Source of the DNA: Acidiphilium iwatense
Lineage (GTDB): Bacteria > Pseudomonadota > Alphaproteobacteria > Acetobacterales > Acetobacteraceae
DNA length: 47,776 bases
Direction of reading: 5' to 3'
Assembly: GCF_021556475.1 (NCBI RefSeq)
Contig: NZ_JAKGBZ010000028.1
Location: forward strand, 1-47,776
Made by a program: the position numbers and the translations under genes. The notes beneath the pieces were generated by a model, which saw only the letters and a program-made list of their open reading frames with translations, did not search any database and was not told where the DNA came from. Positions 10,843 through 18,692 of the stretch are shown here, in pieces. Every line of letters starts with the position of its first letter. Positions within the stretch are counted from its first letter, which is position 1.

Positions 10843-12012
10843 CTACGGGTCGCGTTGCTCTTTTCGATCATCGGTCAGAACCGCCAGCGCAGCACCTGCC
10901 GCCGCCTCGCTCGGGGTCGCGCCATTCGGTGCGGCGAGCAGCGCCAGTGCCTCGGCAAAGCCGGCGCGCTGCGCTGATGCGCTCGCCGGATCAGCCAATA
11001 GCGTGTTGATGGTGGCGGCGAGGGTATCCGGCGCGCAATCGCGTTGCAGCAGTTCGGGAACCAGCGCGCGCCCGGCCAGAAGATTGACCATCGCCACGTG
11101 CGGCACGGTAATCAGCCGCCGCGCCAGCGCCGCGCTGATCGGGTTGACCCGGTAGGTCACCGCCATCGGCACGCCGGCCAGCGCCAGTTCCAGAGTCGAG
11201 GTGCCGGATTTGGTCAGCGCCGCCGAAGCCCCCGCGAAAGCGTCGTAACGGGTGGCGGGATCGGTCACGATCACCGGCTTGATCGGCCAGGAATCGGCCA
11301 CGGCGGAGAGTTCCGGAGCGATCGCCGGTGCGGCGGCGAGTACCGGCACCAGGTCTGGATGCGCGGGCGCGAGTCTTGCCACGGTTTCGCGGAACACCGG
11401 CATCAGCCGGCGCGTTTCGGTCAGCCGGCTGCCCGGCATCAGGATGAGCGGGCGAGCCGAAGCGTCGAGCCCGAACCGCGCGCGGAACCGCGCCGCATCG
11501 CCCGATCCGGCACCCGAGTCCAGCACCGGATGGCCGACAAATTGGGGGTTCAGCCCGTGCGGCGCGAAAAACGCTGGCTCGAACGGCAACAGGCACAGAA
11601 GCCGGTCCCACAGGCCGGGAAAATGCCTCACCCGGCCCGGCCGCCACGCCCAGACCTGGGGTGCCACGTAATGCACGCGCCTGATCCCGAGCCCGCCGAT
11701 CCGGCGCAGCAGCCGGAGGGTGAAGCCGGGGCTGTCGATGGTGATGACCAGATCGGGGCGTCGCATCGTGATGTCCGCGACCGCCTGATCGAGCCGCGCC
11801 CGCAGTTTCAGCACGCGCGGCAGGATTTCTGCGAGCCCCATCACCGCCAGATCCTGCATCGGGAACAGGGTTTCGAGTCCCTGTTCCGCCATCCGCGCGC
11901 CGCCGATTCCGGCGATGTCGATACGCGGACGAAGGCGCCGCAGCGCCGCGATCAGCCGGCCACCCAGAACGTCGCCGCTCGCCTCGCCGGCGACGAGATA
12001 GACCAATCTCAC
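10843..12012 (-). CDS. lpxB: lipid-A-disaccharide synthase LpxB
   Basis: Glycosyltransferase (GT19) that condenses UDP-diacylglucosamine with lipid X to form the lipid A disaccharide at the inner face of the cytoplasmic membrane. The N-terminus VYLVAGEASGDVLGG, the central YVAPQVWAWRPGR, the LLCLLPFEP motif, LLPGSR-like LILMPGSRLTE and the TKSGTSTLELAL segment are all classic LpxB. The protein has 389 residues, a normal length. It starts at a GTG overlapping the stop of the upstream amidohydrolase (GTGA). lpxB usually sits in the lpxD-fabZ-lpxA cluster; here it is the distal member of an operon led by a cytochrome c. Confidence 0.95.
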   Translation of the reverse strand: MRLVYLVAGEASGDVLGGRLIAALRRLRPRIDIAGIGGARMAEQGLETLFPMQDLAVMGLAEILPRVLKLRARLDQAVADITMRRPDLVITIDSPGFTLRLLRRIGGLGIRRVHYVAPQVWAWRPGRVRHFPGLWDRLLCLLPFEPAFFAPHGLNPQFVGHPVLDSGAGSGDAARFRARFGLDASARPLILMPGSRLTETRRLMPVFRETVARLAPAHPDLVPVLAAAPAIAPELSAVADSWPIKPVIVTDPATRYDAFAGASAALTKSGTSTLELALAGVPMAVTYRVNPISAALARRLITVPHVAMVNLLAGRALVPELLQRDCAPDTLAATINTLLADPASASAQRAGFAEALALLAAPNGATPSEAAAGAALAVLTDDRKEQRDP

Positions 12013-12887
12013 CGAAGCGCTGCCACATCGGCGGGTGCGGGATTGTCCGGCCAGTCGGTGCGGTTGCGCACGGCCGGGTCGGCCCGAGTCGCGACGAGCC
12101 GGTCACGGTCGATCGTGGCAAAAACCAGATCTGGCGCGTCGAGAACGCCGCTCGCGATCACCCCGTCCGCCGGGAAACCGCGATCGATCGGGCCGAAGGC
12201 GCCGGCGAAGCCCCGGTTCTCATCGACCGTGGCGGACCATGGCGCGGCGCCGGTGGTGGGCGCGACGGCGGTATAGCACTGGTTTTCCAGGGCGCGCGCG
12301 CGGGCGGAGCAGAACACCCGGTTGAACCCGTGCAGCGTGTCGGTACAGGAGGGGACCAGAATAAGATCCGCCCCAGCGAGCGCTTGCGCACGCACCAGCC
12401 AGGGAAACTCCGAATCGTAGCAGATCGCGACGCCGATCCGCCCGAAATCGGTCTCGAACACACGAGGCGGCGCGCCGGCCGCGATGCCCCATTGCTCGCT
12501 CTCGAACCGGGTCATCACCCGCTTGTCCTGAAAGCCGATCTTTCCGTCACCGTCGATCAGCGGCGCACGGTTGCGGATGCGGCCATTGTCGTCGCGCATC
12601 GGCACCGTGCCGGCGAGAAGCAGAAGCCCAAAGCGGTGCGCGAGGGCGCGGAACCCGGCGATCAGCGCATCCGCCCGGCCGACCACGGCTTCGAGTTCGG
12701 CGGCGATATCGGGCTCGGCGACGAACCCGCCGGCCAGGGCCATGCTGGTATATTCCGGCAGGACCAGAAGATCGGCGCCGCCCGCCTTGGCCTCGGCCAG
12801 CAGCGCCTCGATCCCGGCGAGGAAATCATCAAGGCCGCGCGGCCGGCCGATCCGATAGGGCGCCAGCGCCAGGCGCAAGGCGGTCAA
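12009..12887 (-). CDS. nitrilase-superfamily carbon-nitrogen hydrolase
   Basis: 292-residue amidohydrolase with the complete Glu-Lys-Cys triad: Glu45 in LPEYTS, Lys122 in FQDKRVMTRFE and Cys156 in AICYDSEFP. Such enzymes hydrolyse amides, ureides or nitriles in the cytoplasm. The substrate cannot be fixed from these residues. The start is a TTG at 12887 overlapping the stop of the GNAT gene (TTGA), and the stop overlaps the GTG of lpxB, so it is embedded in a tightly coupled operon. It is not closely similar to the aliphatic amidase at 19185. A GNAT adjoining a nitrilase-like hydrolase is a recurrent bacterial pairing. Confidence 0.87.
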   Translation of the reverse strand: MTALRLALAPYRIGRPRGLDDFLAGIEALLAEAKAGGADLLVLPEYTSMALAGGFVAEPDIAAELEAVVGRADALIAGFRALAHRFGLLLLAGTVPMRDDNGRIRNRAPLIDGDGKIGFQDKRVMTRFESEQWGIAAGAPPRVFETDFGRIGVAICYDSEFPWLVRAQALAGADLILVPSCTDTLHGFNRVFCSARARALENQCYTAVAPTTGAAPWSATVDENRGFAGAFGPIDRGFPADGVIASGVLDAPDLVFATIDRDRLVATRADPAVRNRTDWPDNPAPADVAALR

Positions 12888-13498
12888 GATGGGGTCTCCC
12901 GCAGCCGCTTCATCCAGACCTGGAGCGCGTTTTCGGCCTCGCGATCCTGGCCGATTTCCCGCCAGCGCATCCGGCAGATCAGGCCGGGTCGCGGCGCAAA
13001 ACCGCGTTTGCCCCAGAACGCGTCGAGCGGCACCGCTCCCGCCGGCCGGCGCGGATCGGCCGGATCGCGGATCACCCCGCAGAACGCAGCGAAACCGGCG
13101 TCGGACACCGCCATCGCATGGGCCTCGCGCGCCGCGAAAAACGCGACCCCGGCGCCATGCCCGCGCCAGGCCGGCAGCAGCACCGATTCGCCGAAATAGA
13201 ACACCGAGCCGGGATCGATCCCGGCATTCCTGAACGGCGCCTGCATCGCCTCGGTTTCATCCACGAGCGGCAGGCAGGTCGAGGCGCCGACGATCGCATC
13301 GCCGTCCCGCGCCACGATGATCGCCGCCCGCGCACTCGCCGCATAGGTCGCGACATAGTTGCGCTCATAGGCCGCGTCGCCGGCGTAAAGATACGGCCAG
13401 TCGCGGAATACCGCGATGCGCAGCGCCACCAGCGTGTCGAGATGCGGCAGAATGGCGCCGCCGCGCAGCGTCTCGATCCGCAGGGGCGTGGCGCTCAA
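12884..13498 (-). CDS. GNAT-family N-acetyltransferase
   Basis: About 204 residues with a GNAT-like core: the central beta segment AAIIVARDGDAIVGAST, a substrate loop with FYFGESVLLPAWRGHGAG (the acetyl-CoA loop R-G-H-G-A-G) and a C-terminal FWGKRGF strand. The frame stays open to 13795, but everything upstream of 13498 overlaps the cytochrome c gene and looks like its antiphase shadow. I therefore place the start at a TTG (13498-13496) overlapping the cytochrome stop. No ATG lies between there and the GNAT core. The substrate is unknown. Coupling with the nitrilase-like gene suggests a shared pathway. Confidence 0.75.
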   Translation of the reverse strand: MSATPLRIETLRGGAILPHLDTLVALRIAVFRDWPYLYAGDAAYERNYVATYAASARAAIIVARDGDAIVGASTCLPLVDETEAMQAPFRNAGIDPGSVFYFGESVLLPAWRGHGAGVAFFAAREAHAMAVSDAGFAAFCGVIRDPADPRRPAGAVPLDAFWGKRGFAPRPGLICRMRWREIGQDREAENALQVWMKRLRETPS

Positions 13499-15261
13499 CT
13501 GCCCTGCTTCGCGCCGGCCTGGGTCTGCGCGAGCATCGACCGGGCGCTTTGCATGAAGCGCGCGAGTGCGGCCTTCTTCGCGGCGAGCGACATGCCGGAT
13601 TGCTCGGCGACCACCGGGCAATAGGCGGTGAGCAGATAGTTCGACGCCTGGTTGTCGGAAATCGCCGGATCGGTCTTGCGCAGCGCCGCCACCAGCATGC
13701 GTGCCCGGTTCGGCAAGGTGGCCGGGGTCGCGCCGCGCATGATCTGCATCCAGCCGGAGCCGGGGCCGATCAGCGTATCGGTCAGCAGCGGGCATTGCAG
13801 GCGGCGCGCGGCGGCCGAGGCGACCGGCGGCGGGTCGAGGAAGTCCGCATCCGCGACGGCGACATCATGCGGCGGCGCGGTCGCGCGCAGGGCCAGAACC
13901 TTGGCTGCGGTGGCGTCCGCGGCACCCGGATTGCTCCAGGCGGTGCGCACGTAGTTGGTCACGGCGGCGATCCGGTGGTCGTCCAATATCGAACCGAAGG
14001 CGGGCATCGCCGGGCCATTGGCGTGCCAGGGCGGCAGCCCCGCGAGAACCGCGCTGATCACGTCGTCCGGCGGTCCGCCCCAGGCGGCCTGATTGCCCTT
14101 GAGGTTCGGGAACACGCCCATGACGCCTTCGCCGCCCGGCTGATGGCAGGCGGCGCAATTCCGGGCATAGAGAGCGGCACCCTGCGCGATCGTCGCGTTC
14201 TTGGCCGATGCCTTGAACGCCGTGCGGCGCGGCGGGGTCGCGGTCTGCAGATAGGCGGCGAGATCTTCGATATCGGATTTCGGCAACTGGCTCAGGCTGT
14301 AATCCACCACCGCCTTCATCGGGCCGAACGCCGAACCCCGGCGCATATTGCCGCTATTGTGCAGATAGGCGACCAGATCGGCGCGATTCCAGCCGCCGAT
14401 GCCATAGCGCTTCGACGAGGAAATGTTCGGCGCGAACCAGCTTTCGCCGACGATCTGCCCGCCCGCGAGCGTCTCGTCCGACTTGACCGCGAACAGCAGG
14501 TTGCGCGGCGAATGGCACTCGGTGCAATGCGCCAGCGCCTGGGCGATATAGGCACCATTGCGCACCGCCGGGCTCCAGCCCTTCGCGTAGTGCACCGGAT
14601 GCGCGCGGAAGAACAGGATGCGCCAGCCGAGCAGCATGGCCCGGATGTTGAACGGGAACATCAGCTTGTTGGGAACGTGCGGCGCGTCGATCGCCGGGAT
14701 GGCGTCGAGATACGCCTTGATCGCCAGCACATCCGGCTTCGAGAGCTTGGAATAGGACGTGTAGGGCATCGCCGGGTATAGGAATTTCGGGAACACCAGC
14801 AGCGAATGGCCGGGGGCCGTGCCGTAATGCAGCGCGTTCCAGAACTGCTTGCCGGTCCATTTGCCGATGCCGGTGGCTTTGTCCGGCGTGATGTTCGGCG
14901 AATACAGGGTGCCGAATGGGGTTACCACCGAAAGCCCGCCGGTGAAGGATTTGGCGCCCGGCGCGGTGTGGCAGGGCATGCAGTCCGCCGCCGTGGCGAG
15001 ATATTCGCCGCGCTGAACCACCGCCGCCTGTTGCGGGCTCATCCCCTTGATGTCGGGCTTGGGCATCATCGGATAGGCGCCCGGCGAGGCTGCGATCGGC
15101 GCCGGCAGATAGGCCGATGACGCATCTCCGAACGCGAAATTGGCCCCGATCACCACCCCGAACAGGGAAACGAGTGCCGCCGCACCCCAGATCGGTCGCT
15201 TCAGCTTCGACAGCCTCGATCCAGCGTGGTTCGGCGCGGGCGGCGGGGAGTTCGACATCAT
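13495..15261 (-). CDS. triheme membrane-anchored cytochrome c, dehydrogenase subunit type
   Basis: 588-residue protein with an N-terminal membrane anchor/signal (hydrophobic residues about 25-45) and three CXXCH heme sites: CMPCH (94-98), CTECH (245-249) and CAACH (368-372). This layout matches the cytochrome subunits of membrane-bound alcohol, gluconate or aldehyde dehydrogenases, which pass electrons from a periplasmic dehydrogenase to ubiquinone. No catalytic partner is adjacent. Beyond the third heme domain, residues from about 470 to 588 form an extension with Cys residues in RLQCPLLTD and TAYCPVV but no CXXCH. Two adjacent ATGs (15261 and 15258) can serve as start. It is the first gene of the operon running to lpxB. 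Confidence 0.87.
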   Translation of the reverse strand: MMSNSPPPAPNHAGSRLSKLKRPIWGAAALVSLFGVVIGANFAFGDASSAYLPAPIAASPGAYPMMPKPDIKGMSPQQAAVVQRGEYLATAADCMPCHTAPGAKSFTGGLSVVTPFGTLYSPNITPDKATGIGKWTGKQFWNALHYGTAPGHSLLVFPKFLYPAMPYTSYSKLSKPDVLAIKAYLDAIPAIDAPHVPNKLMFPFNIRAMLLGWRILFFRAHPVHYAKGWSPAVRNGAYIAQALAHCTECHSPRNLLFAVKSDETLAGGQIVGESWFAPNISSSKRYGIGGWNRADLVAYLHNSGNMRRGSAFGPMKAVVDYSLSQLPKSDIEDLAAYLQTATPPRRTAFKASAKNATIAQGAALYARNCAACHQPGGEGVMGVFPNLKGNQAAWGGPPDDVISAVLAGLPPWHANGPAMPAFGSILDDHRIAAVTNYVRTAWSNPGAADATAAKVLALRATAPPHDVAVADADFLDPPPVASAAARRLQCPLLTDTLIGPGSGWMQIMRGATPATLPNRARMLVAALRKTDPAISDNQASNYLLTAYCPVVAEQSGMSLAAKKAALARFMQSARSMLAQTQAGAKQGS

Positions 15262-15311
15262 CGACCTTCGGGCAAACGGTGAACGCGGCGCAATCGCGCC
15301 GTTGCAAAGGC

Positions 15312-15340
15312 TTAATTCGCCAATTTTGCCGCTTGATCAA
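15312..15340 (-). promoter_or_regulatory. candidate sigma70-type promoter for the cytochrome-lpxB operon
   Basis: Read on the minus strand, TTGATC (15340-15335) and AATTAA (15317-15312) are separated by 17 nt and lie about 50 nt upstream of the cytochrome start. The -35 is reasonable and the -10 is weak. The region is more AT-rich than its surroundings. No other element is evident. Confidence 0.3.
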
Positions 15341-15444
15341 GAGGCACGCCGCCGGCCAACGGCAACGCGGCTCTTCACAGGGGCGGATGATCTTGCTAGA
15401 CGCGCTTCGGCGATCCGGTCGCCTGACCGCATCGCATCGGGAAT

Positions 15445-15520
<76 letters not shown>

Positions 15521-15638
15521 TTCCAAATCAATGACTTAGCGTCCGGTTTCTTGTCGATCCGGCAGGCGATTCCAGTAGTGGGGTATCACTGGGGCATCGG
15601 CGGCGGGCGGTCAGCCTGATCCGCCGGGCGACATCGCG
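15521..15638 (+). other. tRNA-flanking non-coding segment
   Basis: 118 bp between the tRNA 3' end and the hicA stop. No gene was recognised. The stretch around 15577-15598 has tandem short GGGGTATCACT/GGGGCATC units like those seen next to tRNA-targeting integrase genes, but no integrase remains. Interpreting it as a residue of an excised or decayed element is inference. Confidence 0.3.
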
Positions 15639-15851
15639 TTACAGGTCGCGCGGCTGCAAGCCGGTATGCTTCGCGATCCGCGCCATCATACGCTGGCCGA
15701 TCTCATCGCCGTCAGGGAAAGCGAACACGTAATCGGGCCAGCCGGCGCGACTCAGCATGACGTGCGATCCGGTCGTGCGCTCGATCCGCCAGCCGATCCG
15801 TTCAAGGGCCGCCAGAACGCGCCGCGCCTTGGCCGCCGGCCATGCGCTCAC
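15639..15851 (-). CDS. hicA: HicA-type mRNA interferase toxin
   Basis: 70-residue protein with the HicA double-stranded-RNA-binding-like fold: VLAALERIGWRIERTTGSH, where the Gly-Ser-His is the catalytic His motif, then VMLSRAG and a C-terminal IAKHTGL. HicA cleaves mRNA and is neutralised by HicB. The start is a GTG at 15851 overlapping the stop of an upstream short frame by 4 nt (GTGA), as in a toxin-antitoxin operon. The upstream partner is only a remnant, so the toxin appears orphaned. Confidence 0.8.
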   Translation of the reverse strand: MSAWPAAKARRVLAALERIGWRIERTTGSHVMLSRAGWPDYVFAFPDGDEIGQRMMARIAKHTGLQPRDL

Positions 15852-15961
15852 GCGGCGGCGAAGAGCGGGGTGGCTTCTGCCGGCAGGGGTTCGCCGTGTT
15901 CGATCCGCTCGGCGAGGACGCGCAGCGCCAGCGCCTTGGCACGCCCTATGCGCGCGGGGCT
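15848..15961 (-). pseudogene. hicB: HicB antitoxin C-terminal remnant
   Basis: The frame overlapping the hicA start ends in about 36 residues resembling a HicB tail: RAKALALRVLAERIEHGEPL, then PAEATPLFAAA. The resemblance stops at about 15955, exactly where the methyltransferase fragment's stop codon (15960-15962) lies, so the 5' part of hicB is missing. The 4-nt overlap with hicA supports it once being the partner gene. HicB similarity is judged by eye and is moderate. Confidence 0.45.
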
Positions 15962-16449
15962 AATCGGCCGCGATCGGCTGGTGGATGGCGAGCGGAACAT
16001 GCGCGGCGGCGCAGGCGCGGAAGCTGTCATCGAGTTCGGGGCCGAGCAGCAGGATGGCGGCGAGGTGGCGGGCGGTTTCCATCACAGGGCGCACTTCATC
16101 GGGCGTGAGCGCACGGCCGATGATTCTGCGCTCGCGATAGGAGAGCCATTTCTTGATCACCTGATCGCCGCCGATATGGGTTTCCCAGACGCGTTCGAGG
16201 ATGTTGGCCCAGTAGGTCGAGGAGTTGAGATGGATATCGCGTGTCGCCTCGCCGAGCAGGGCAGCCTGTGTCGCGGTTGCCGCTTCGGTCCCGGCATAAA
16301 GGCGGGATTTGACGCTGCCCTTGCCCGGCATGGTGACGCCCTTGTCGGTCCGGTTGCCCCAGCCGGCGGTGAGCGCGAAATCCTGCCCTTGCGGCACCGC
16401 GATGGCGGCGAGTTCCGGGCGGATTTTCCCTGTGTCACCCCTTCCACCG
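15960..16449 (-). pseudogene. 3' fragment of an ISP-type adenine-specific DNA methyltransferase
   Basis: The minus-strand frame ending at 15960 encodes a recognisable methyltransferase C-terminus: FALTAGWGNRTDKGVTMPGK, STYWANILERVWETHIGG, and DQVIKKWLSYRERRIIGRAL followed by TPDEV. The IGGxQVIKKWLSYRE block is typical of the C-terminal end of type ISP and related adenine methylase/restriction proteins, which are usually near 1000 residues or more. Only about 160 residues remain. Homology ends inside the left arm of a 45-bp inverted repeat. The catalytic NPPY region is absent, so this is a decayed fragment. Confidence 0.7.
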
Positions 16450-16544
16450 TTCCGCCGCACTCGGCGCGCAAATCGCCGCTCTGCTCGACCCGGATAGGCC
16501 GGTGGAAGGGGTGACACAGGGAAAATCCGCCCGGAACTCGCCGC
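16405..16544 (+). repeat. perfect 45-bp inverted repeat with 50-bp spacer
   Basis: 16405-16449 and 16500-16544 are exact reverse complements (arm begins GCGGCGAGTTCCGGGC and ends CACCCCTTCCACCG), separated by 50 bp. The left arm is coding sequence of the methyltransferase fragment and the right arm is its inverted copy. No transposase or target-site duplication is evident. It could be an inverted duplication formed at the rearrangement junction or a short non-autonomous element. The transcript would form a very stable hairpin upstream of the amide operon. Confidence 0.93.
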
Positions 16545-16885
16545 GTTTTCGGTGAGATAACCAGGAGAATACATCGTCGCGAGCGCGTGCAGCAGTACCA
16601 TCCGCGCGGTTCAGCCAGCACATGTTTTGAGCCCTTGAATTCACGGAGAAAAATTCATGATTGGGAATAACGTTGTCTTGACGGGAAAGGCTGTTACAAT
16701 CCGGCGGCGCCGCCGATATGATGATGCCCGGAAACCGGGTGCAGGCATGGCGGCGCGGCCAAAGAAAATATCGCGCCATCGCGGCTGGCGGGCTCTTTGC
16801 GGAACCGCCATCCGCAGACAGGATTCGCTTCGGCCGATCAATTCGGAACGACCGGCCGCCGCGATGCTCCTGACATGGGGGGACT
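16545..16885 (+). other. intergenic region upstream of the amide operon
   Basis: About 340 bp without a convincing gene. It is more AT-rich near 16545-16700 than its surroundings and carries the promoter candidate described separately. 16706-16885 would be the untranslated leader of amiC, with a small hairpin (CCCGG-AAA-CCGGG, around 16729-16741). Overlapping frames in the region show no family resemblance. Confidence 0.4.
16673..16700 (+). promoter_or_regulatory. candidate sigma70 promoter for amiC-amiR
   Basis: TTGTCT (16673-16678) and TACAAT (16695-16700) are spaced by 16 nt. The -10 matches consensus at five of six positions. It lies about 185 nt upstream of the amiC ATG. It would give the constitutive or low-level transcript that the downstream AmiR antiterminator acts on. 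No mapped start site is available. Confidence 0.45.
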
Positions 16886-18016
16886 ATGTCGAAGTCCAGG
16901 AACGAGACCAAAACCGACGCTCCTTGGCGAGTGGGAGGTCTGTTCTCCCGAACCGGGGTCATGGCCGTGATCGAGGAAACGCAGCGCCGCGGCACGTTGC
17001 TGGCGATCGAGGAAGTGAACGAGCGAGGCGGCGTGAACGGCCGCGAGATCGTTCCAGTTTTCTATGATCCCGCGTCCGAGCTGTCCTCCTTTGGCCGTTA
17101 TGCCAAGCAATTGTTGATCGCCGACGACGTGACAATGATCTTCGGGTGCTACACATCGAGCAGCCGCAAGGCGGTCTTGCCCGTCGTGGAACGGCTCAAC
17201 GGCTTGTTATGGTACCCGACCTTGTACGAAGGGTTCGAATTTTCGCCCAATGTGATTTATACTGGCGCGGCGCCCAATCAGAATAGCGTTGCACTCTGCC
17301 AACATCTTATAAAATCCTATGGCCGCCGTTTTTATTTCATCGGCTCGGATTATATCTACCCACATGAGTCCAACCGAATCATGCGCGAGGCGATTCAGAA
17401 GCACGGCGGCGATGTAGTTGGAGAAACCTATCTGAGCCTGCACGCACGCCGGCGCGATTTCCTGCCGGTCATGCGCGAGATTCGCGAATTGCAGCCGGAC
17501 GCCATTTTCTCGACCGTGGTCGGCGATGCCACGATCTATCTGTATCAGAGTTTTGCGGACGCGAATTTGAATCCGAAGACGACGCCGATCGCCAGCCTGA
17601 CCACCACGGAGACTGAAATTCGCGCGATGGGTTTCGATGTCGGTGAGCATCACATTACCGCCGCACCGTATTTTCAGAATCTCGAAAGCGATTCGAACAG
17701 AATTTTCGTAAATAGCTACAAGAAGAAATACGGCGACGACGAACCGACGAACATGTGCGCCGAAGCCGCCTATTTTCAAATGCATATCTTCGCCAAGGCC
17801 CTGGAAGCGACGAATTCCATGGACCCGGACATCCTGCGGCCGATGGTCCTCGGCTCGAACTTCGACGCGCCACAAGGCAGGATCAGCATCAATCCGCTGA
17901 GTAACCACACGGATCTGTGGACCAGGATCGGACGGGCGAACCGCCTTGGACAATTCGACCTGGTCCATCAATCCTTCGCCCCGGTCCAGGCCGACCCGTT
18001 TCTGACGGCCTATTAG
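16886..18016 (+). CDS. amiC: AmiC-type amide sensor (periplasmic-binding fold, cytoplasmic)
   Basis: 376-residue protein with the two-lobed Leu/Ile/Val-binding fold but no signal peptide, as in Pseudomonas AmiC. AmiC binds small amides and holds the antiterminator AmiR inactive until an inducing amide enters. Shared blocks include LFSRTGVMAVIEETQ, FGCYTSSSRKAVLPVVER, YEGFEFSPN, IGSDYIYPHESN and PIASLTTTETE. The pocket sequence here is Tyr110-Pro-Thr-Leu-Tyr; I recall YPTPY at the matching place in Pseudomonas, so one pocket-wall Pro is replaced by Leu, which may shift ligand size. The ATG at 16886 has a G-run ribosome site at 16877-16882. amiR follows after 13 nt. Confidence 0.9.
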   Translation: MSKSRNETKTDAPWRVGGLFSRTGVMAVIEETQRRGTLLAIEEVNERGGVNGREIVPVFYDPASELSSFGRYAKQLLIADDVTMIFGCYTSSSRKAVLPVVERLNGLLWYPTLYEGFEFSPNVIYTGAAPNQNSVALCQHLIKSYGRRFYFIGSDYIYPHESNRIMREAIQKHGGDVVGETYLSLHARRRDFLPVMREIRELQPDAIFSTVVGDATIYLYQSFADANLNPKTTPIASLTTTETEIRAMGFDVGEHHITAAPYFQNLESDSNRIFVNSYKKKYGDDEPTNMCAEAAYFQMHIFAKALEATNSMDPDILRPMVLGSNFDAPQGRISINPLSNHTDLWTRIGRANRLGQFDLVHQSFAPVQADPFLTAY

Positions 18017-18029
18017 GAAAACCAGACCA

Positions 18030-18620
18030 ATGACGACGGTACCGGCCGCGCTGCCTCCTGAAATGACCGATATCGACATCGTGGTTGCGACGGAGCGGGA
18101 TGGTTCCGGCGAAGCGCTGATCCGGGACCTGCAGCGCACGCGCAACCGGATCAGGCATATCTGGCCGATACCCGAGATGCTGCCTGCCGATACGGATGTG
18201 ATCTTCTGCGACCTTGTGCCCAGCCTCGCGGCGCGGCTGCCATGGCTGCCGGGAGCGCCGAAAGCTGCTCTCGTCGCATTGATCTCCCCCGGCATGCGAA
18301 TCGACCTTGACCTGTTGCGCAAGACGGCGCCGGAAGCGATCCTGCACCGGCCTTTTTCCTCCCCGGCGATTCTGTCCTGCCTGTTGCTGGCACGCAGCCG
18401 CTTCACCTATGAGCGGCGGTTGCGCGGACGGCTTGAAAAGCTCGACGGGACACTGCGTGCGATGCGCAGCATCGAGCGCGCGAAAACCATTCTGATGAAG
18501 GCGCGCAATATTGGTGAAGACGAAGCCTACGGCTATCTGCGTGCCCAGGCGATGCGACAAAGACTCTCCGTCAGCGCGGTTGCGACAAAGATCGTTGACA
18601 TCGGGGAACCCGCGGGTTAA
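18030..18620 (+). CDS. amiR: AmiR-type ANTAR antiterminator
   Basis: 196 residues, the same length as Pseudomonas AmiR. It has an N-terminal degenerate receiver-like domain that lacks the phosphoacceptor pocket, a coiled coil around 118-145 (YERRLRGRLEKLDGTLRAMR) and a C-terminal ANTAR RNA-binding domain (AKTILMKARNIGEDEAYGYL, then RAQAMRQRLSVSAVA). In the known system AmiC sequesters AmiR; on amide binding AmiR is released and prevents termination in the amidase leader RNA. A matching hairpin pair and terminator lie directly downstream (18647-18733), which strongly supports the assignment. Confidence 0.9.
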   Translation: MTTVPAALPPEMTDIDIVVATERDGSGEALIRDLQRTRNRIRHIWPIPEMLPADTDVIFCDLVPSLAARLPWLPGAPKAALVALISPGMRIDLDLLRKTAPEAILHRPFSSPAILSCLLLARSRFTYERRLRGRLEKLDGTLRAMRSIERAKTILMKARNIGEDEAYGYLRAQAMRQRLSVSAVATKIVDIGEPAG

Positions 18621-18646
18621 ATCTTCTCCCGAAGCGCTTTGTCGCT

Positions 18647-18692
18647 GGCGACAACAGGGTCGCCGAAAATTGAAATCAGGGCAATGTTGCCC
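18647..18692 (+). promoter_or_regulatory. ANTAR-target tandem hexaloop hairpins (antiterminator)
   Basis: Two adjacent stem-loops with six-nucleotide loops. P1 is GGCGAC-AACAGG-GTCGCC (18647-18664). P2 is GGGC-AATGTT-GCCC (18679-18692). Known ANTAR targets have paired hexaloops with A at loop position 1 and G at position 4. P2 fits both; P1 has A1 but A instead of G at position 4. The 3' strand of P2 shares its C-run with the 5' arm of the terminator that follows, so the two structures exclude each other. Confidence 0.7.

Noticed and set aside
11044-12276. 410-codon plus-strand frame over lpxB
   Set aside because: Antisense to lpxB and the amidohydrolase, both of which have full catalytic motifs; no similarity in this frame.
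13499-13795. Upstream extension of the GNAT gene
   Set aside because: The frame stays open, but this part overlaps cytochrome c coding sequence and has no GNAT resemblance. The TTG overlapping the cytochrome stop is a better start.
15562-15610. Short repeated GGGG-TATC/CATC units as a possible CRISPR or att repeat
   Set aside because: Only two imperfect units without regular spacers; not an array, and no copy of the tRNA 3' end was found to define an att site.
16657-17067. Plus-strand frame covering the amiC leader
   Set aside because: Arg-rich, out of phase with amiC, overlapping its first 180 nt, no motif; treated as leader sequence.
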